Source: Clostridiales bacterium
GTDB taxonomy: Bacteria; Bacillota; Clostridia; Oscillospirales; Oscillospiraceae
DNA: 8,620 bases
NCBI GenBank assembly: GCA_012516225.1
Contig: JAAYWX010000234.1
Coordinates: 1-8,620, forward strand
Direction: 5' to 3'
Below are positions 6,747 to 8,620 of the stretch, one piece after another (position 1 is the first letter of the stretch; each line of letters begins with the position of its first letter). Position numbers and translations under genes: made by a program. The notes below the pieces were generated by a model. The model was not told the DNA's origin, searched no databases, and worked only from the letters and a program-made list of their open reading frames with translations.

Positions 6747-8119
6747 ATGATACATCAATATAAATTAAACGGATACAATATTGTTCTCGATGTTTTCAGC
6801 GGCTCTGTCCACTGTGTGGACGACCTTGCCTATGATATAATTGAACTGTTTGAATCCTATCATGAAGATGAAATCGTTCAGCGCATGATGGAAAAATATA
6901 AGGACGATCCCGAAATTACCAAGGAAGAGATTTTAGAATGTATAGCCGATGTTCGAGAACTTAAATCCGAAGGCAAACTCTTTACAGAAGACCGCTATAA
7001 AGATCACGCCTGTGACCTCAAAAACAAATCCCGCGCAATAAAAGCGCTTTGCCTTCACGTCGCGCATACATGCAACTTAAATTGCGAGTACTGTTTTGCT
7101 TCTCAAGGCAGGTACAGCGGAGAACGGGCCCTTATGAGCTTTGATGTAGGAAAACAGGCTCTTGATTTTTTGATAGCAAATTCCGGCAGTCAGAAAAATC
7201 TTGAAGTAGATTTTTTCGGCGGAGAACAGCTGATGAACTGGGATGTCTGCAAGCGGCTTGTTTCATACGCCCGCTCGCGTGAAACTGAAACCGGTAAGAA
7301 GTTCCGTTTTACCCTTACGACAAACGGAGTTTTGGTGGACGACGATGTTATAGAATTTGCAAACCGTGAAATGTGCAATGTCGTTATGAGTCTCGACGGG
7401 CGCAGGGAAACGCATGACCGCCTAAGAAAAACTGTAAGCGGTAAAGGCAGTTATGATGAAATTGTCCCAAAATTCCAAAAATTTGTTAAAATTCGCGGAA
7501 ATAGAGATTATTACATACGCGGTACATTTACTCACAGCAATGTGGAATTTACTAAAGATGTATTTCATATGGCCGATCTTGGGTTTACAGAGCTTTCCAT
7601 GGAGCCTGTTGTTTGCGCGCCGGACGATCCGTACGCCCTTACAGAAGAGGATCTTCCGGTTCTTCTCAGGCAGTATGAAATCCTTGCCGAAGAGATGATT
7701 CGCAGGAAAAGAGAAGGAAATGGATTTACTTTTTACCATTATATGGTAGACCTTGAGGGCGGACCGTGCATTTACAAGCGCATATCGGGCTGCGGCAGCG
7801 GAACGGAATATCTTGCGGTTACCCCATGGGGAGAGCTTTTTCCCTGCCATCAATTGTGGGCAACGAGAAATACAGTATGGGCAATGTCTGGGACGGAATT
7901 ACTAATACTGAGTTGCGCAATAGATTTAAACAGTGCAACGCTTACGCACGTCCTGCCTGCTCGGATTGCTGGGCAAAGTTATATTGCAGCGGAGGCTGTG
8001 CGGCAAATGCTTATCATGCCACAGGAGATATTTCCGGTATTTATAAGTATGGCTGCGAGCTTTTCAAGAAGCGCATTGAATGTGCGATTATGATAAAGGT
8101 TGCCGAAAGCGGGATATAA
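6747..8119 (+). CDS. scfB: SCIFF peptide maturase, radical SAM/SPASM thioether-forming enzyme (frameshifted)
   Basis: This enzyme binds the scfA leader and forms its Cys-to-side-chain thioether by radical chemistry using S-adenosylmethionine. The ATG at 6747 is chosen because GAAGAGG (6735-6741) precedes it and MIHQYKLNGYNIVLDV is the family's usual beginning; the in-frame TTG at 6588 lies across the hairpin. Order: RRE-like leader-binding region (residues 1-85), radical SAM cluster CNLNCEYC (Cys109, 113, 116), SAM-binding GGE (158-160, followed by Gln instead of the usual Pro), then a SPASM region with CX12GX4C (Cys349, 367), Cys397, CX2CX5CX3C (405, 408, 414, 418) and Cys437. These would hold two auxiliary 4Fe-4S clusters. 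The frame changes at 7854-7855: CAA TTG needs one more T to give the family's PCHQFVGNEKY. Restored length is 457 residues, normal for the family. As read, the protein would lose most of the SPASM domain and be inactive. It follows scfA in the same unit. Confidence 0.93.
7851..7860 (+). other. Frameshift site in scfB (one T missing)
   Basis: The upstream frame reads CAT CAA TTG TGG and then runs through unrelated residues to a stop at 8091-8093. Adding one T to the TT at 7854-7855 gives CAT CAA TTT GTG GGC AAC, that is HQFVGN, and the SPASM cysteines follow in the new frame to the TAA at 8117-8119. Both sides match the family, so the break is a single-base loss in a short T run. Confidence 0.92.
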
Positions 8120-8209
8120 ATAAAACAGACCGGTATTATATAATAGGGTTCGGATCTGTGCGCGGACGGCAATAACGTTGATTTGCTTTAGAATATTTTA
8201 AATTTATCG

Positions 8210-8250
8210 GCTGACACTACCTGAAAAGCGGTGTCAGCATTTTTAATTTT
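8210..8250 (+). terminator. Rho-independent terminator of the scfA-scfB unit
   Basis: GCTGACAC (8210-8217) and GTGTCAGC (8231-8238) form a perfect 8-bp stem with a 13-base loop, followed at once by ATTTTTAATTTT. It lies about 90 bases after the scfB stop on the same strand. The opposite strand after the stem is also AT-rich, so it might act in both directions. Confidence 0.85.
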
Positions 8251-8620
8251 AAAAGAAAATTTTTATTTGCCGCGCTGACCGCTGCATATCTTTAAGATAT
8301 TCTGAATAACGACAGCCTTTTTGAGGTATTTATTTTGCTATTTATGTCTCTTGCCGCTTTTCAGCCCCGCATAAGGCAACACCAGCCGAAAAGGGTAATC
8401 TTAATCTGAACGGTCAAAATATATATAATATCAAGTTTGAGGGACAGCGAGCATTTTGGGGAACAGTCTGCTAAACGAGGAAAACATTTTTACGCGTAAA
8501 TTTATATGCCAGCGTACCGTATAGAACCACATAAGCTCAAACAGATCTGCTTGAGCTTATACAAATTCTTGAAAATAATGTGTTTTGCTCCATTAGTCAA
8601 AAGGAAATAATATATAAAAT
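8251..8620. other. AT-rich region without a recognisable gene
   Basis: No coding frame of useful length with a ribosome-binding site is seen on either strand, and no tRNA, riboswitch or transposon signature is recognised. It holds a short palindrome ATATCTTTAAGATAT (8286-8300), a lone -10-like TATAAT (8424-8429) with only a poor -35 (TTAATC, 8401-8406), and the inverted repeat at 8531-8560. It could be the leader of a gene beyond the window. Confidence 0.6.
8531..8560. repeat. Perfect 10-bp inverted repeat with 10-base spacer
   Basis: ATAAGCTCAA (8531-8540) and TTGAGCTTAT (8551-8560) are exact reverse complements. The spacer itself contains the palindrome CAGATCTG (8542-8549). Neither strand has a T-run after the stem, so it is not a typical intrinsic terminator. 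It could be an mRNA leader hairpin or a binding site for a dimeric regulator. Confidence 0.7.

Noticed and set aside
8139..8240. Possible small RNA from TATAAT (8139-8144) to the terminator
   Set aside because: There is no -35 element at a proper distance (ATAAAT at 8116-8121), so the region is more simply the 3' end of the scfB transcript.
8569..8597. Promoter candidate TTGAAA followed by ATTAGT
   Set aside because: The -10 match is poor and no gene start is visible before the window ends.

Overview
The gene content points to an anaerobic Firmicute of class Clostridia, probably Oscillospirales or Clostridiales. The strongest sign is a SCIFF ranthipeptide precursor followed by its radical SAM maturase, a pair almost confined to and nearly universal in Clostridia. 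A DUF5057-type surface protein and a short Orn/Lys/Arg-type decarboxylase agree with this. All recognised genes lie on the + strand. No tRNA, rRNA, CRISPR array, transposase or phage gene was seen.

Layout. (1) Positions 1-4845 hold one very large DUF5057-family protein whose N-terminus lies upstream of the window. It is split into two frames by a one-base loss near 2054-2060. (2) Twelve bases later a ribosome-binding site starts a fold-type I PLP-dependent decarboxylase (about 4858-6352). Its first codons also appear to sit in the wrong frame. (3) A near-consensus sigma-A promoter at 6375-6403 opens a new transcription unit: scfA (6441-6584), a long hairpin at 6597-6660, then scfB (6747-8119), which carries a one-base loss at 7854-7855. 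The unit ends in an intrinsic terminator at about 8210-8250. (4) The last 380 bases are AT-rich, hold no recognisable gene, and contain a perfect 10-bp inverted repeat at 8531-8560.

How the genes work together. scfA encodes a 47-residue cysteine-rich precursor. scfB encodes the RRE + radical SAM + SPASM enzyme that binds its leader and installs a thioether. The two upstream genes may form a separate operon, but no functional link to SCIFF can be shown.

Most interesting points. The scfA core differs from the SCIFF peptides known to me at the residue that accepts the thioether: position 37 is Gly instead of Thr. It also has a seventh cysteine near the C-terminus. The frame breaks in the other three genes all sit at short homopolymer runs, in otherwise well-conserved coding sequence. 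This suggests base-calling or assembly error rather than gene decay.
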